This document shows positions 6,875 through 14,311 of a DNA stretch of 23,670 nucleotides, one piece after another. This DNA is from Nitrospirota bacterium (GTDB taxonomy: Bacteria > Nitrospirota > Thermodesulfovibrionia > JACRGW01): contig JACRGW010000167.1 in NCBI GenBank assembly GCA_016212195.1, positions 1 through 23,670 on the forward strand. The letters run 5' to 3'. The number at the start of each line of letters is the position of its first letter. Position 1 is the first letter of the stretch. The notes under the pieces were generated by a model. The model saw only the letters and a list, made by a program, of their open reading frames with translations. It ran no database searches and had not been told where the DNA came from. Position numbers and translations under genes: made by a program.

Positions 6875-8551
6875 ATGGGCACGAACGAACAAACCAAATT
6901 CGTATTAAAGAAGCCCGACTATTCGATTGAAACTCCTTCACATATTTCTTATGAAGATGTGGGAGGGATAGAAAATGAATTAAGGCTAGTACGGGAGATG
7001 GTGGAGCTTCCCTTGCGATATCCAGAGGTTCTTGAAAAACTGGGAATTGAAGCACCCAAGGGAGTGCTTCTTTATGGTCCACCAGGAACAGGTAAAACCC
7101 TTATTGCCCGAGCTATTGCCAGCGAGACCAAACTCCATTTTATCAAGATTAATGGACCAGAAGTTATTCATAAGTTCTATGGCGAAAGCGAGGCCAGATT
7201 GAGGGAGATCTTTGAAGAGGCAACTCAAAAAGCCCCAAGCATCATCTTTATAGATGAAATCGATGCTATTGCACCGAAGCGTGCTGAGGTATTGGGTGAT
7301 GTGGAAAAACGGGTTGTAGCGCAGCTTCTTGCCTTAATGGATGGTATGGTTCCCCGCGGCAATGTGATTGTCATTGGAGCAACAAATATTCCAGAAATGA
7401 TAGATCCCGCCTTGCGAAGACCAGGACGTTTTGACCGTGAGATCATTATTCCTGTACCGAATGTCGAAGGACGTCTGGCCATACTCAAGATTCACAGTCG
7501 TCGTATGCACCTTGCACTTGATGTAGATCTGAATCGTCTTGCTCAGATTACCCATGGTTTTGTCGGGGCTGACTTAGAGGCTTTGTGCAAAGAGGCGGGT
7601 ATGATTGCTTTAAGGAGATACATTTCTCTCAATGGAGAAAATAATCACGATTCCATCATTAAAACCTCTGAACATCCGCAGATCACAATGGAGGACTTTT
7701 TAACTTCCCTACGTAAAATCGAACCCACTGCAAGTCGTGAATTTTTTACCGAAAGGTCTAATGTGAAATGGAAACACGTCGGTGGGCTTAACAAGATTAA
7801 AGAGACCCTAATTTCGATTATCGATTGGCCTTACAAATATCCAGAGCTTTTTACTACGGGCAAAGTACCACCTCCAAGAGGAGTTCTTTTCTCTGGACCT
7901 TCAGGTACTGGAAAGACTCTTATGGTAAAGGCTCTAGCCAGCGAAACCGGTTTGAATTTTATTTCCATAAATGGTCCTATCCTTTTTTCAAAATGGCTTG
8001 GGGAATCAGAAAAAACACTGCACCAGATTTTCAAAAAAGCTAAACAATCGGCGCCGTGCATACTTTTTTTCGATGAAATAGATGCCTTGGTGACAAAACG
8101 CGGAGTCGAGAGTGAAGGAGGGGTGATGGGACGCATGGCGAGCCAGTTTTTTAACGAGTTGGATAGCTTAAGTGATCTCTCCCAGGTAATCGTCATCGGA
8201 GCCACTAATCGCGAGGACTTACTTGATCCAGCCTTGTTACGCACAGGACGCTTTGATTTTGTTTTCAAATTTCCCTTTCCTGACGAAAAAGATCGATTGG
8301 AAATATTTCAGGTTCATACCAGAGGAAAACCTTTATCTGCTGATGTAGACTTGGCGGAACTGGCCAGATGCACCGAAGGAATGGTTGGTTCCCATATTGA
8401 GTTCATATGTAAAAGGGCAACGATGATAGCCATCGCTGAGTTGATTAATGATCCTCAAAAAATTAGACAAAGAAAACTCACTGTGGCCGCCACTCACTTT
8501 AATCTGGCGTTAAAAGAGGTTAAGGAAAAAGAAGGACTCTTATCATGCTAA
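6875..8551 (+). CDS. Tandem AAA+ ATPase, CDC48/p97-like without N domain
   Basis: This 558-residue protein has two complete AAA modules of the CDC48/VCP type. D1 carries GPPGTGKT (68-75), IIFIDEID (123-130), sensor N171 and the arginine-finger region RRPGRFDR. D2 carries GPSGTGKT (341-348), ILFFDEID (396-403), N445 and RTGRFD. Pore-loop aromatics KFYG and KWLG are present in D1 and D2, so a threading hexamer is plausible. The CDC48 N-terminal adaptor domain is absent; only about 23 residues precede D1. In archaea and eukaryotes such enzymes unfold or remodel proteins. Here it overlaps the regulator gene by seven bases and precedes an Fe-S oxidoreductase, so a role in assembly or quality control of that enzyme, or as a signalling partner of the regulator, is inference. 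Confidence 0.9.
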   Translation: MGTNEQTKFVLKKPDYSIETPSHISYEDVGGIENELRLVREMVELPLRYPEVLEKLGIEAPKGVLLYGPPGTGKTLIARAIASETKLHFIKINGPEVIHKFYGESEARLREIFEEATQKAPSIIFIDEIDAIAPKRAEVLGDVEKRVVAQLLALMDGMVPRGNVIVIGATNIPEMIDPALRRPGRFDREIIIPVPNVEGRLAILKIHSRRMHLALDVDLNRLAQITHGFVGADLEALCKEAGMIALRRYISLNGENNHDSIIKTSEHPQITMEDFLTSLRKIEPTASREFFTERSNVKWKHVGGLNKIKETLISIIDWPYKYPELFTTGKVPPPRGVLFSGPSGTGKTLMVKALASETGLNFISINGPILFSKWLGESEKTLHQIFKKAKQSAPCILFFDEIDALVTKRGVESEGGVMGRMASQFFNELDSLSDLSQVIVIGATNREDLLDPALLRTGRFDFVFKFPFPDEKDRLEIFQVHTRGKPLSADVDLAELARCTEGMVGSHIEFICKRATMIAIAELINDPQKIRQRKLTVAATHFNLALKEVKEKEGLLSC

Positions 8552-9255
8552 GGGCAGTTGTAAAAAAACGGGCTTATGAGGATATCATAAAACAAATTCG
8601 AAATCTTATTGAGAAAGGAAAATTGAAGAGGAGCGACCAGCTCCCCACTGAGAGAGAACTTGCTGATACCTTTAAGGTGTCTCGCGCTACGGTGAGGGAG
8701 GCTATTCGTTCCCTGGAGTCGATGAGACTCGTTGAGAGTCGCCATGGTGATGGTACCTACGTGCTTGCTTCCAATGAGGAGGCGTTAGTGCAGCCTCTGG
8801 CAGCAGCCCTCTTTAGTGAGAAGGACAATATAATCGATATATTTTATGTCCGCAAGATTATCGAATCCCATGTAGCTCAGCTTGCAGCAGAAAATGCAAC
8901 ACCTGCAGAAATTCATGAGCTTGAGGAAGTCCTGCAGGAGCAGGCCAAAGAACTTGCCAGCGGTATGAATATTATTGGAACTGATACTACCTTTCATAAT
9001 ATTCTGGCCCGGATGTCAAAAAACAAGGTCTTAAAACGTCTTCTTTTTGCCCTTTTTGACCTTCTGGCACAGACCCGTGAAAAGTACCTTCAAAATGAGG
9101 AGCGTGCACAAAAATCACTCATTGCCCATCGTGAAATTCTCTCCACCATCAAAAGTGGTAATAGTGTAGCTGCACGACAGGCAATGCGTCGGCACTTAGA
9201 GGAGGTAGAGGGTATATTGTTTCCCAAGAAGAAAGGGGGTGGGGTAAAATCATAG
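8545..9255 (+). CDS. GntR family regulator, FadR/FCD subfamily
   Basis: This 236-residue regulator has an N-terminal winged helix and a C-terminal FCD ligand domain. The DNA-binding part shows LPTERELADTFKVSRATVRE followed by AIRSLESMRLV and GDGTYV. The FCD domain has the metal-binding set D147, H151, H195 and H217 plus R103, which in this subfamily bind a divalent metal and a small carboxylate effector. A carboxylate inducer such as oxalate would fit the operon, but this is inference. It overlaps the end of the AAA gene and precedes the oxidoreductase genes, so it probably autoregulates, possibly through the palindrome at 6778-6803. Confidence 0.92.
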   Translation: MLRAVVKKRAYEDIIKQIRNLIEKGKLKRSDQLPTERELADTFKVSRATVREAIRSLESMRLVESRHGDGTYVLASNEEALVQPLAAALFSEKDNIIDIFYVRKIIESHVAQLAAENATPAEIHELEEVLQEQAKELASGMNIIGTDTTFHNILARMSKNKVLKRLLFALFDLLAQTREKYLQNEERAQKSLIAHREILSTIKSGNSVAARQAMRRHLEEVEGILFPKKKGGGVKS

Positions 9256-9286
9256 TTTTCAGTTAAAGATTATTCAGGATATATAA

Positions 9287-9312
9287 AAGTTTTACTACTG
9301 ATAAGTTTTACT
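9287..9312 (+). repeat. Short direct repeat before the oxidoreductase genes
   Basis: AAGTTTTACT occurs at 9287-9296 and again at 9303-9312, 16 bases apart. It lies in the 74-base gap between the regulator and the gamma subunit, just before the AAGGGGGTG ribosome binding site. It may be a regulatory site or chance in AT-rich DNA. Confidence 0.3.
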
Positions 9313-9329
9313 AAAAAGGGGGTGTTTTT

Positions 9330-9968
9330 GTGGCTAAAGTTACAGAAATAACTGTTTGGACACGCGGAGTAACGATGGATAAAGAGGGCAGGGATATCAT
9401 TAACGCATTTGCTCAGGCCGTTGCTAATGAAGGCAAATATGTGCAGGCATTTGATAACTATGAGGATCTGCCTGACCGTGTATTGGTTACCACCCGCAAA
9501 TATATCAGGATCAGCGATGAAGAGATTGAGCACAGGTATGTTTATACTAATGACCATCCTGATGTTGTGGTTATTGCCGAGCCAACTATTGTAAAGGGAA
9601 TAAATGTATTGAAAGGTATGCCTGAGGGTGGTCTCTTAATTATCAATACTAACCGTCCTATCGAATATATGCTTAAGTTTATTCCCAATAAAGATGTACT
9701 CGGTGCCATTGCCACAGTGGATGCCGATGGGATATCCGGGGTATGGACAGTAGATTTCTCAGGTACGGAAGGTGGTGTTGATGCTGCTGGCATAGGTGGA
9801 GGCATTGCAGCACCTGTCCTTGGGGCGATGGCAAGGGTTACTGGAATGGTCAAGAAAGAGAGCCTTGCAAAGATTGTTAAGAATGTCTCTGGGATGGAAC
9901 GTGGTTACAATGAGATTAAACTCCAGAAATTTCATAAACTTCACGCTGAGTATTCCTGGAGTGGATAA
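9330..9968 (+). CDS. 2-oxoacid:ferredoxin oxidoreductase, gamma subunit
   Basis: This 212-residue protein matches the gamma domain of pyruvate/2-ketoacid:ferredoxin oxidoreductases, which packs against the TPP-binding subunits. Visible features are the start ITVWTRGVTMDKEGRDIINA, DLPDRVLVTTRKYIRISDEEI, the segment DVVVIAEPTIVKG, and GGLLIINTNRP. It starts with GTG at 9330, backed by a very strong AAGGGGGTG ribosome binding site. It is first of four subunit genes in the order gamma, delta, alpha, beta, as in Thermotoga- and Pyrococcus-type enzymes. It is probably one part of an oxalate oxidoreductase, judged from the alpha subunit. Confidence 0.88.
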   Translation: MAKVTEITVWTRGVTMDKEGRDIINAFAQAVANEGKYVQAFDNYEDLPDRVLVTTRKYIRISDEEIEHRYVYTNDHPDVVVIAEPTIVKGINVLKGMPEGGLLIINTNRPIEYMLKFIPNKDVLGAIATVDADGISGVWTVDFSGTEGGVDAAGIGGGIAAPVLGAMARVTGMVKKESLAKIVKNVSGMERGYNEIKLQKFHKLHAEYSWSG

Positions 9969-10021
9969 AGGAGATCTTGAACTCAAATAAATTAAAAATT
10001 AAGATTTGAAAGGAGGATGCT

Positions 10022-10375
10022 ATGTCAAAGGGGCTTCCAGAATTTGGGATAATAAATGTCTCTGAGGAGAGAGAAGTACCATTTGGGGCAGTAACCCCTG
10101 CTCCTGTAAATGAGCAGGAGTTGTTTATCACATCAAACTGGCGGATTATCCGACCTGTTATTGATCACGAAAAATGCACACGCTGTCTCAACTGTTATAT
10201 CTTCTGTCCGGATGCCTGCTGGTCATACAATGAAGAGGCAAACATGATGGAATTGAATTTGAAGTACTGCAAGGGTTGCCTGATCTGCATCAATGAGTGT
10301 CCCCCCAATGCCCTTACCGAAGTTCCAGAACTTGATTTTGAAGACGGCGTGGTCCGTTTGGAAAAACCTTTTTAG
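10022..10375 (+). CDS. 2-oxoacid:ferredoxin oxidoreductase, delta (ferredoxin) subunit
   Basis: This 117-residue protein with two [4Fe-4S] clusters takes electrons from the catalytic subunits and passes them to ferredoxin. The cysteine motifs are CTRCLNCYIFCP (C52, C55, C58, C62) and CKGCLICINECP (C83, C86, C89, C93), each CX2CX2CX3CP. The N-terminal 40 residues are the usual extension that docks to the complex. AAAGGAGG lies before the ATG. It is encoded separately from gamma, whereas the characterised acetogen oxalate oxidoreductase has these parts fused, as I recall. Confidence 0.92.
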   Translation: MSKGLPEFGIINVSEEREVPFGAVTPAPVNEQELFITSNWRIIRPVIDHEKCTRCLNCYIFCPDACWSYNEEANMMELNLKYCKGCLICINECPPNALTEVPELDFEDGVVRLEKPF

Positions 10376-10392
10376 GGAGGAGGAAGAAAATT

Positions 10393-11589
10393 ATGGTTAA
10401 AGAAAAAATGTTAACTGGATGCGCTGCAGCTGCTCAAGCTGCAAAGCTTGCAGAGGTTGAAGTAATAGCTTCTTACCCTATCCGTCCTTATACAGCAATC
10501 ATGATGGAGCTTGCCAAAATGGTCGCTGATGGTGAATTGGATGCAGAATTTGTATATGCCGAAGGAGAACATGCCCAGTTATCTATTGTACTGGGTGCCT
10601 CTGCCTGTGGCGCCCGTGCTTATACAGGAAGTGCAGGAGTTGGGGTTACTTATGCCTTTGAATTATACAGTCCTGTTGCAGGTGGCCGTTATCCTGTTCA
10701 AATGGCGATTGCCGATCGTACACTGGACCCCCCAGGGGATTTTGGTTCTGAGCATACAGATGCTATGTCAGTCAGAGATCAGGGTTGGTTAATAGGTTGG
10801 GCAAGTAGCCCCCAAGAGGTATTTGATAATACCCTCATGGCCTACCGTATAGGTGAGGATCCCCGTGTGATGCTTCCCCAGATGGTGTGCCAAGACGGTT
10901 ATTTTATATCTCATATCCCTGATAAAGTTATATTACCAGAACCAGCACAGGTGAGAGAGTTTTTGCCACCCTATAAACCTCCTCACCCTCTCGATCCGCG
11001 TCACCCTGTCTCTCATGGTCCACAGATCAGACCGGATCAAGGAGCACCTATGGATGCCCAGAGGGCACAAACATTTCTGGAGGTTCCAAAGGTCATAAAA
11101 GAGGCAAAGGAAGATTTTAACCGTATCTTTGGACGCAAATATGACCCGTTCTTGGAGAAATACAAACTGGAGGATGCTGAAATAGCGTTATTAATTCAGG
11201 GTGCTCATGCCAATACCTGCAGAAATGCTATTGATATACTCCGCAAACAAGGACTGAAGGCTGGCATGGCACGGCTGCGCTGGGTCCGTCCATGGCCCAC
11301 CACAGAGATTGCAGAAGCTTTGGGTCACGTTAAGGCTGTGGGAGCAGTAGAGACCAGCACCTCTTACGGTGGAGCGATGAGGGGTGGTAATCTGATTCAT
11401 GAACTCCGTGCTTCCCTTTATGATTTAGACGAAAGGCCTCTTGCTACATCTTTCATGGCGGGTCTTGGTGGAGAGACAATCTGGCCAGAAGATTTCTATT
11501 ATATGGCTAAGGTTCTTTCCAAGATGGTGAAGGATAAAAGGACCCATAAGTATGTCTACTGGATAGGGTTTGAAGAAGACAATAAATAA
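10393..11589 (+). CDS. 2-oxoacid:ferredoxin oxidoreductase alpha subunit, oxalate-type
   Basis: This 398-residue alpha subunit corresponds to domains I and II of pyruvate:ferredoxin oxidoreductase. The pyruvate enzymes carry YPITP at the active site; here it is YPIRP with R31. The second loop reads ADRTLDPPGDFGSEHTD with R109, D112 and D116. From memory of the Moorella oxalate oxidoreductase structure, Arg31 and Arg109 of alpha bind the dianionic substrate and a flexible aspartate loop follows. Position and residue match closely, so I assign oxalate as substrate (oxalate to two CO2 plus two electrons). TPP-site residues E57/E59 lie in YAEGEHAQ. It follows delta by 17 bases with a GGAGGAGG site. 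Another charged 2-oxoacid is the main alternative. Confidence 0.9.
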   Translation: MVKEKMLTGCAAAAQAAKLAEVEVIASYPIRPYTAIMMELAKMVADGELDAEFVYAEGEHAQLSIVLGASACGARAYTGSAGVGVTYAFELYSPVAGGRYPVQMAIADRTLDPPGDFGSEHTDAMSVRDQGWLIGWASSPQEVFDNTLMAYRIGEDPRVMLPQMVCQDGYFISHIPDKVILPEPAQVREFLPPYKPPHPLDPRHPVSHGPQIRPDQGAPMDAQRAQTFLEVPKVIKEAKEDFNRIFGRKYDPFLEKYKLEDAEIALLIQGAHANTCRNAIDILRKQGLKAGMARLRWVRPWPTTEIAEALGHVKAVGAVETSTSYGGAMRGGNLIHELRASLYDLDERPLATSFMAGLGGETIWPEDFYYMAKVLSKMVKDKRTHKYVYWIGFEEDNK

Positions 11590-11606
11590 AAAGGAGGAAA
11601 TTAATT

Positions 11607-12596
11607 ATGGAGGAGGTTGCTTACAAGAAACAAACTTTTGAACCGGTAAAAACATATAAGAAGGCACCAAAGGAAGAAATATATGTGCCTGGGCATCGTA
11701 CCTGTTCTGGGTGCGGTCCTGCACTGAATTATCGGCTGGTAGCAAAGGTTGCAGGCAAGAATACTATATTCATTGGCCCTACTGGCTGTATGTATGTTGC
11801 AAACTCCAGTTATCTTTGCACCCCTTATGCCGTACCCTGGATACATGCCCAGATCACAAACGGTGGGGCAGTAGCATCAGGAATCGATGCTGCCTATAAG
11901 ATATTAATTCGTAAAGGCAAATATGACGAACCATTTCCCAATATCATCGTAATGGCTGGAGATGGTGGCACAGTGGATATAGGGCTTCAGGCCATGTCAG
12001 GAATGATGTATCGTGGTCACAAAGTCCTCTATATGTGCTATGATAATGAATCCTATGCAAACACAGGTATTCAGACATCACCTACAACCCCATATGGTGC
12101 AAATACCACTTTTACGCCTCCTGGTAAGAAAACTCCAGAAGGTAAGACCCTCTTCCCAAAAGACCCTCCACAGTTGGTTATTGGTGGGCACCCATTGGTA
12201 AAATATGTGGCAACAGCATGTATATCTTATCCCCTTGACTTGATGAACAAGGTACGGAAGGCCCTGAGTTATGATGGTCCGACATTCATTCATGTGCTCT
12301 GTCCCTGTCCAAAGGGATGGAAGTTTGATGAAAAGCTGACCGTGGAGATAGGAAAATCAGCAGTGGAGACAGGCATGTGGGCTCTCTATGAATGGGAGAA
12401 TAATGAATACAAATATTCACATATCCCTAAAAAGTACAAGCCACTAAGCGAATATTTAAAGTACCAAGGACGTTTTTCTCATCTGAGAGAGGAACATATT
12501 GCTAAGTTGCAGGCCTTTGTGGATGAGAAGATTCGAAGGATTAGGGCGGGGATGCCTGTGGAGGCTCCTATCCCAACTCCCAAGGTAAAGGCCTAA
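11607..12596 (+). CDS. 2-oxoacid:ferredoxin oxidoreductase beta subunit, TPP-binding
   Basis: This 329-residue catalytic subunit carries thiamin diphosphate and one [4Fe-4S] cluster. Cluster cysteines are C33 and C36 in TCSGCGPAL, C61 in PTGCMYV and C232 (or C234) in HVLCPCPKGW. The Mg-TPP motif starts GDGGTVDIGLQAMSG (118-132) and ends near N147 in CYDNESYANTG. The order gamma, delta, alpha, beta is complete and nothing is truncated, so the enzyme should be functional. The requirement for TPP links this island to the thiamin operon downstream. A 114-base gap separates it from the transporter genes. Confidence 0.93.
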   Translation: MEEVAYKKQTFEPVKTYKKAPKEEIYVPGHRTCSGCGPALNYRLVAKVAGKNTIFIGPTGCMYVANSSYLCTPYAVPWIHAQITNGGAVASGIDAAYKILIRKGKYDEPFPNIIVMAGDGGTVDIGLQAMSGMMYRGHKVLYMCYDNESYANTGIQTSPTTPYGANTTFTPPGKKTPEGKTLFPKDPPQLVIGGHPLVKYVATACISYPLDLMNKVRKALSYDGPTFIHVLCPCPKGWKFDEKLTVEIGKSAVETGMWALYEWENNEYKYSHIPKKYKPLSEYLKYQGRFSHLREEHIAKLQAFVDEKIRRIRAGMPVEAPIPTPKVKA

Positions 12597-12632
12597 TTTT
12601 GGCGTGAGAAGGGAGGTGAAAATCAAGCCAAA

Positions 12633-12652
12633 ACAGTTTAGAACAGTTTAGA
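12633..12652 (+). repeat. Perfect 10-bp tandem repeat
   Basis: ACAGTTTAGA occurs twice without spacer, between the beta subunit and the transporter genes. Next to it, TTTTGGC (12597-12603) and GCCAAAA (12627-12633) form an inverted repeat. No T-run follows, so it is not an obvious terminator; a regulatory or mRNA-structure role is possible. Confidence 0.35.
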
Positions 12653-12710
12653 TTGGAAGGTTGAAATAAATAGTTCAGAGGATTGCAGTATTGATAAAGG
12701 AGGTTGGATC

Positions 12711-13700
12711 ATGAAAAAAGTATTTTCTGGTTTTAAAATTGTTCTGGGTTTAGTTTGTTCTTTTGCACTTTTGTCCCTTTCAACTGTAATAGCAAGCGCC
12801 TGGGAACCCACTAAACCGGTAGAGTTTGTTGTCCCAGCAGGAACTGGCGGTGGTGCTGATATTATGGCCCGCTTCATATCCCCGCTTATTGAGAAGCACA
12901 AACTCTCTCCACAGCCCTTCATCGTGGTAAATAAATCAGGTGGGGCTGGAGCAGAGGGGTTCCTGCATGTGAAAGGCAAGAAGGGGGACCCTCACATAAT
13001 TACCATTACTCTGGACAACCTTTTCTGTACTCCCTTAGCAACTGGAGTTCCCTTCAACTGGAGGGACCTGACACCCGTTGCCCGCCTCGCCCTGGACTGG
13101 TTCGTTTTATGGGTGAATGCTGAGAGCCCGTATAAAACAGCCAAGGAGTACATAGAGGCGGTGAAGGCGAAACCGGGAGTGTTCAAGATGGGCGGAACCG
13201 GCACGGCACAGGAGGACCAGATTATCACACTCCAGATGGAGCAGGCCTTTGGCCTGAAATTCCTCTACGTACCCTATAAAGGAGGTGGGGACGTAGCGGT
13301 CAGCCTTGTGGGGAAACATAGCGATTCCACGGTTAACAATCCTGCTGAGGGTGTGAGTCACTGGAAGGCCGGGAGACTACGGGCCCTGGCAGTTGTTGAC
13401 CGCGAGCGGATTAATTTGCCCGAGTGGGATAAGATACCCACCATGAAGGAGGCCACAGGCTTTGATATGAGCTACCACATGCTACGAGGTATCTTCTTGC
13501 CCCCAGGGGTGTCAAAGGAAGCACAAGAGTGGTACATTAATCTCTTCCGGAAGGTCACCGAGACTCCGGAATGGAAGAAGTATCTCTCTGATAGTGCATT
13601 GAAGTCGGCATTTCTGACTGGTCCTGCCTATGTTAAGTGGCTGGAGGAGAAAGAAGAGCTGACCAAGGAACTCATGAAAAAGGGAGGGCTTATAAAGTAG
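12711..13700 (+). CDS. tctC: Tripartite tricarboxylate transporter substrate-binding protein
   Basis: This 329-residue periplasmic binding protein of the TctC/Bug family captures carboxylates for the TctAB membrane complex. A signal peptide is clear: KK at residues 2-3, a hydrophobic core from about residue 9 to 27, and an ASA cleavage site at residue 30. The mature protein begins WEPTKPVEFVVPAGTGGGAD, and PYKGGGD and VGKHSDSTVNNPAE follow, where Bug proteins contact the ligand carboxylate. A strong AAAGGAGG site precedes the ATG. The ligand cannot be read from sequence; oxalate, oxamate or another small dicarboxylate is suggested by the neighbours. Confidence 0.9.
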   Translation: MKKVFSGFKIVLGLVCSFALLSLSTVIASAWEPTKPVEFVVPAGTGGGADIMARFISPLIEKHKLSPQPFIVVNKSGGAGAEGFLHVKGKKGDPHIITITLDNLFCTPLATGVPFNWRDLTPVARLALDWFVLWVNAESPYKTAKEYIEAVKAKPGVFKMGGTGTAQEDQIITLQMEQAFGLKFLYVPYKGGGDVAVSLVGKHSDSTVNNPAEGVSHWKAGRLRALAVVDRERINLPEWDKIPTMKEATGFDMSYHMLRGIFLPPGVSKEAQEWYINLFRKVTETPEWKKYLSDSALKSAFLTGPAYVKWLEEKEELTKELMKKGGLIK

Positions 13701-13709
13701 AATAAGCAT

Positions 13710-13737
13710 CAGGGGGCAGGGGTTATCCTGCTCCCTG
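13710..13737 (+). other. Hairpin between tctC and tctB
   Basis: CAGGGGGCAGG (13710-13720) pairs with CCTGCTCCCTG (13727-13737) across a 6-base loop, an 11-bp stem with one G-U. No T-run follows, so it is unlikely to be a full terminator. It could protect the upstream tctC message from 3' decay, raising binding protein over membrane subunits, a common need in such operons. Confidence 0.55.
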
Positions 13738-13771
13738 AAAGGATCATCGAATACCAAAAAAGGACGAAGAT

Positions 13772-14248
13772 ATGCGAAAGGCCGATGTTATTACTGCTTT
13801 AATCATATTGATTATCGGGATTCTGGTCGTATATGACGGCGTCAGACTTGGTGTAATAGGATGGGGAGCGGCAGGTCCTATGTCTGGCCTCTACCCGTTC
13901 TTGCTCGGGATGGGTCTGGTTATAGGCTCTCTGGTTGTCATGGGAAGGGTATTTATTATATCACGAAAATCTATGTCTAATGAACCCTTCATACGCAAGG
14001 GAGGCTTGAGGAACGTCCTCTATGTGGCAATTCCGGCAGCACTAATGGTAGCCCTGACCGAATTTATTGGTCTCTATATAGCGGCTGGCCTTTACCTCGC
14101 CCTTTACATGCGGTGGATCGGCAAGCATCGCTGGATCACGGTGTTGGCAGTCAGCATTCTCCTTCCCCTGATCAGCTCTTTCGTTTTCGATAAGTACTTC
14201 TTGATCCCTTTGCCGAATGGGAGGCTGAGAGGTCTCCTCGGATTCTGA
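13772..14248 (+). CDS. tctB: Tripartite tricarboxylate transporter small membrane subunit
   Basis: This 158-residue TctB subunit has four predicted membrane segments, around residues 6-22, 44-65, 85-112 and 120-140. The family signs are an N-terminal helix running into VYDGVRLGVIGWG, then GLYPFLLGMGLVIGSL. It sits in the inner membrane with TctA. It lies 71 bases after tctC behind a hairpin and 63 bases before tctA, which fits the TctC-B-A order. Confidence 0.85.
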   Translation: MRKADVITALIILIIGILVVYDGVRLGVIGWGAAGPMSGLYPFLLGMGLVIGSLVVMGRVFIISRKSMSNEPFIRKGGLRNVLYVAIPAALMVALTEFIGLYIAAGLYLALYMRWIGKHRWITVLAVSILLPLISSFVFDKYFLIPLPNGRLRGLLGF

Positions 14249-14258
14249 ACTGAAGAAG

Positions 14259-14286
14259 AATTGAGAATGGAGATTCTTAATAACTA
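14259..14286 (+). repeat. Duplicated copy of the tctA start region
   Basis: The stretch 14259-14286 repeats 14303-14331 with only a few changes: both contain a GAAT...AATGGAGA...TCTTAATAAC pattern. The upstream copy has its own ATG at 14267 and would encode only MEILNN before TAA at 14285-14287. The downstream copy contains the true tctA start with its AGAGGAG site. It is either a relic of a small tandem duplication or a leader minigene. Confidence 0.6.
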
Positions 14287-14311
14287 ATTCTTAATAAGAG
14301 GAGAATCGAAA

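Noticed and set aside
7225..8268. Long open frames on the strand opposite the AAA ATPase
   Set aside because: They are shadows of a strongly conserved plus-strand gene and show no recognisable motifs.
10393..11589. Assignment as ordinary pyruvate:ferredoxin oxidoreductase alpha subunit
   Set aside because: YPIRP replaces YPITP, and the second loop with R109 and the aspartates differs from the pyruvate type.
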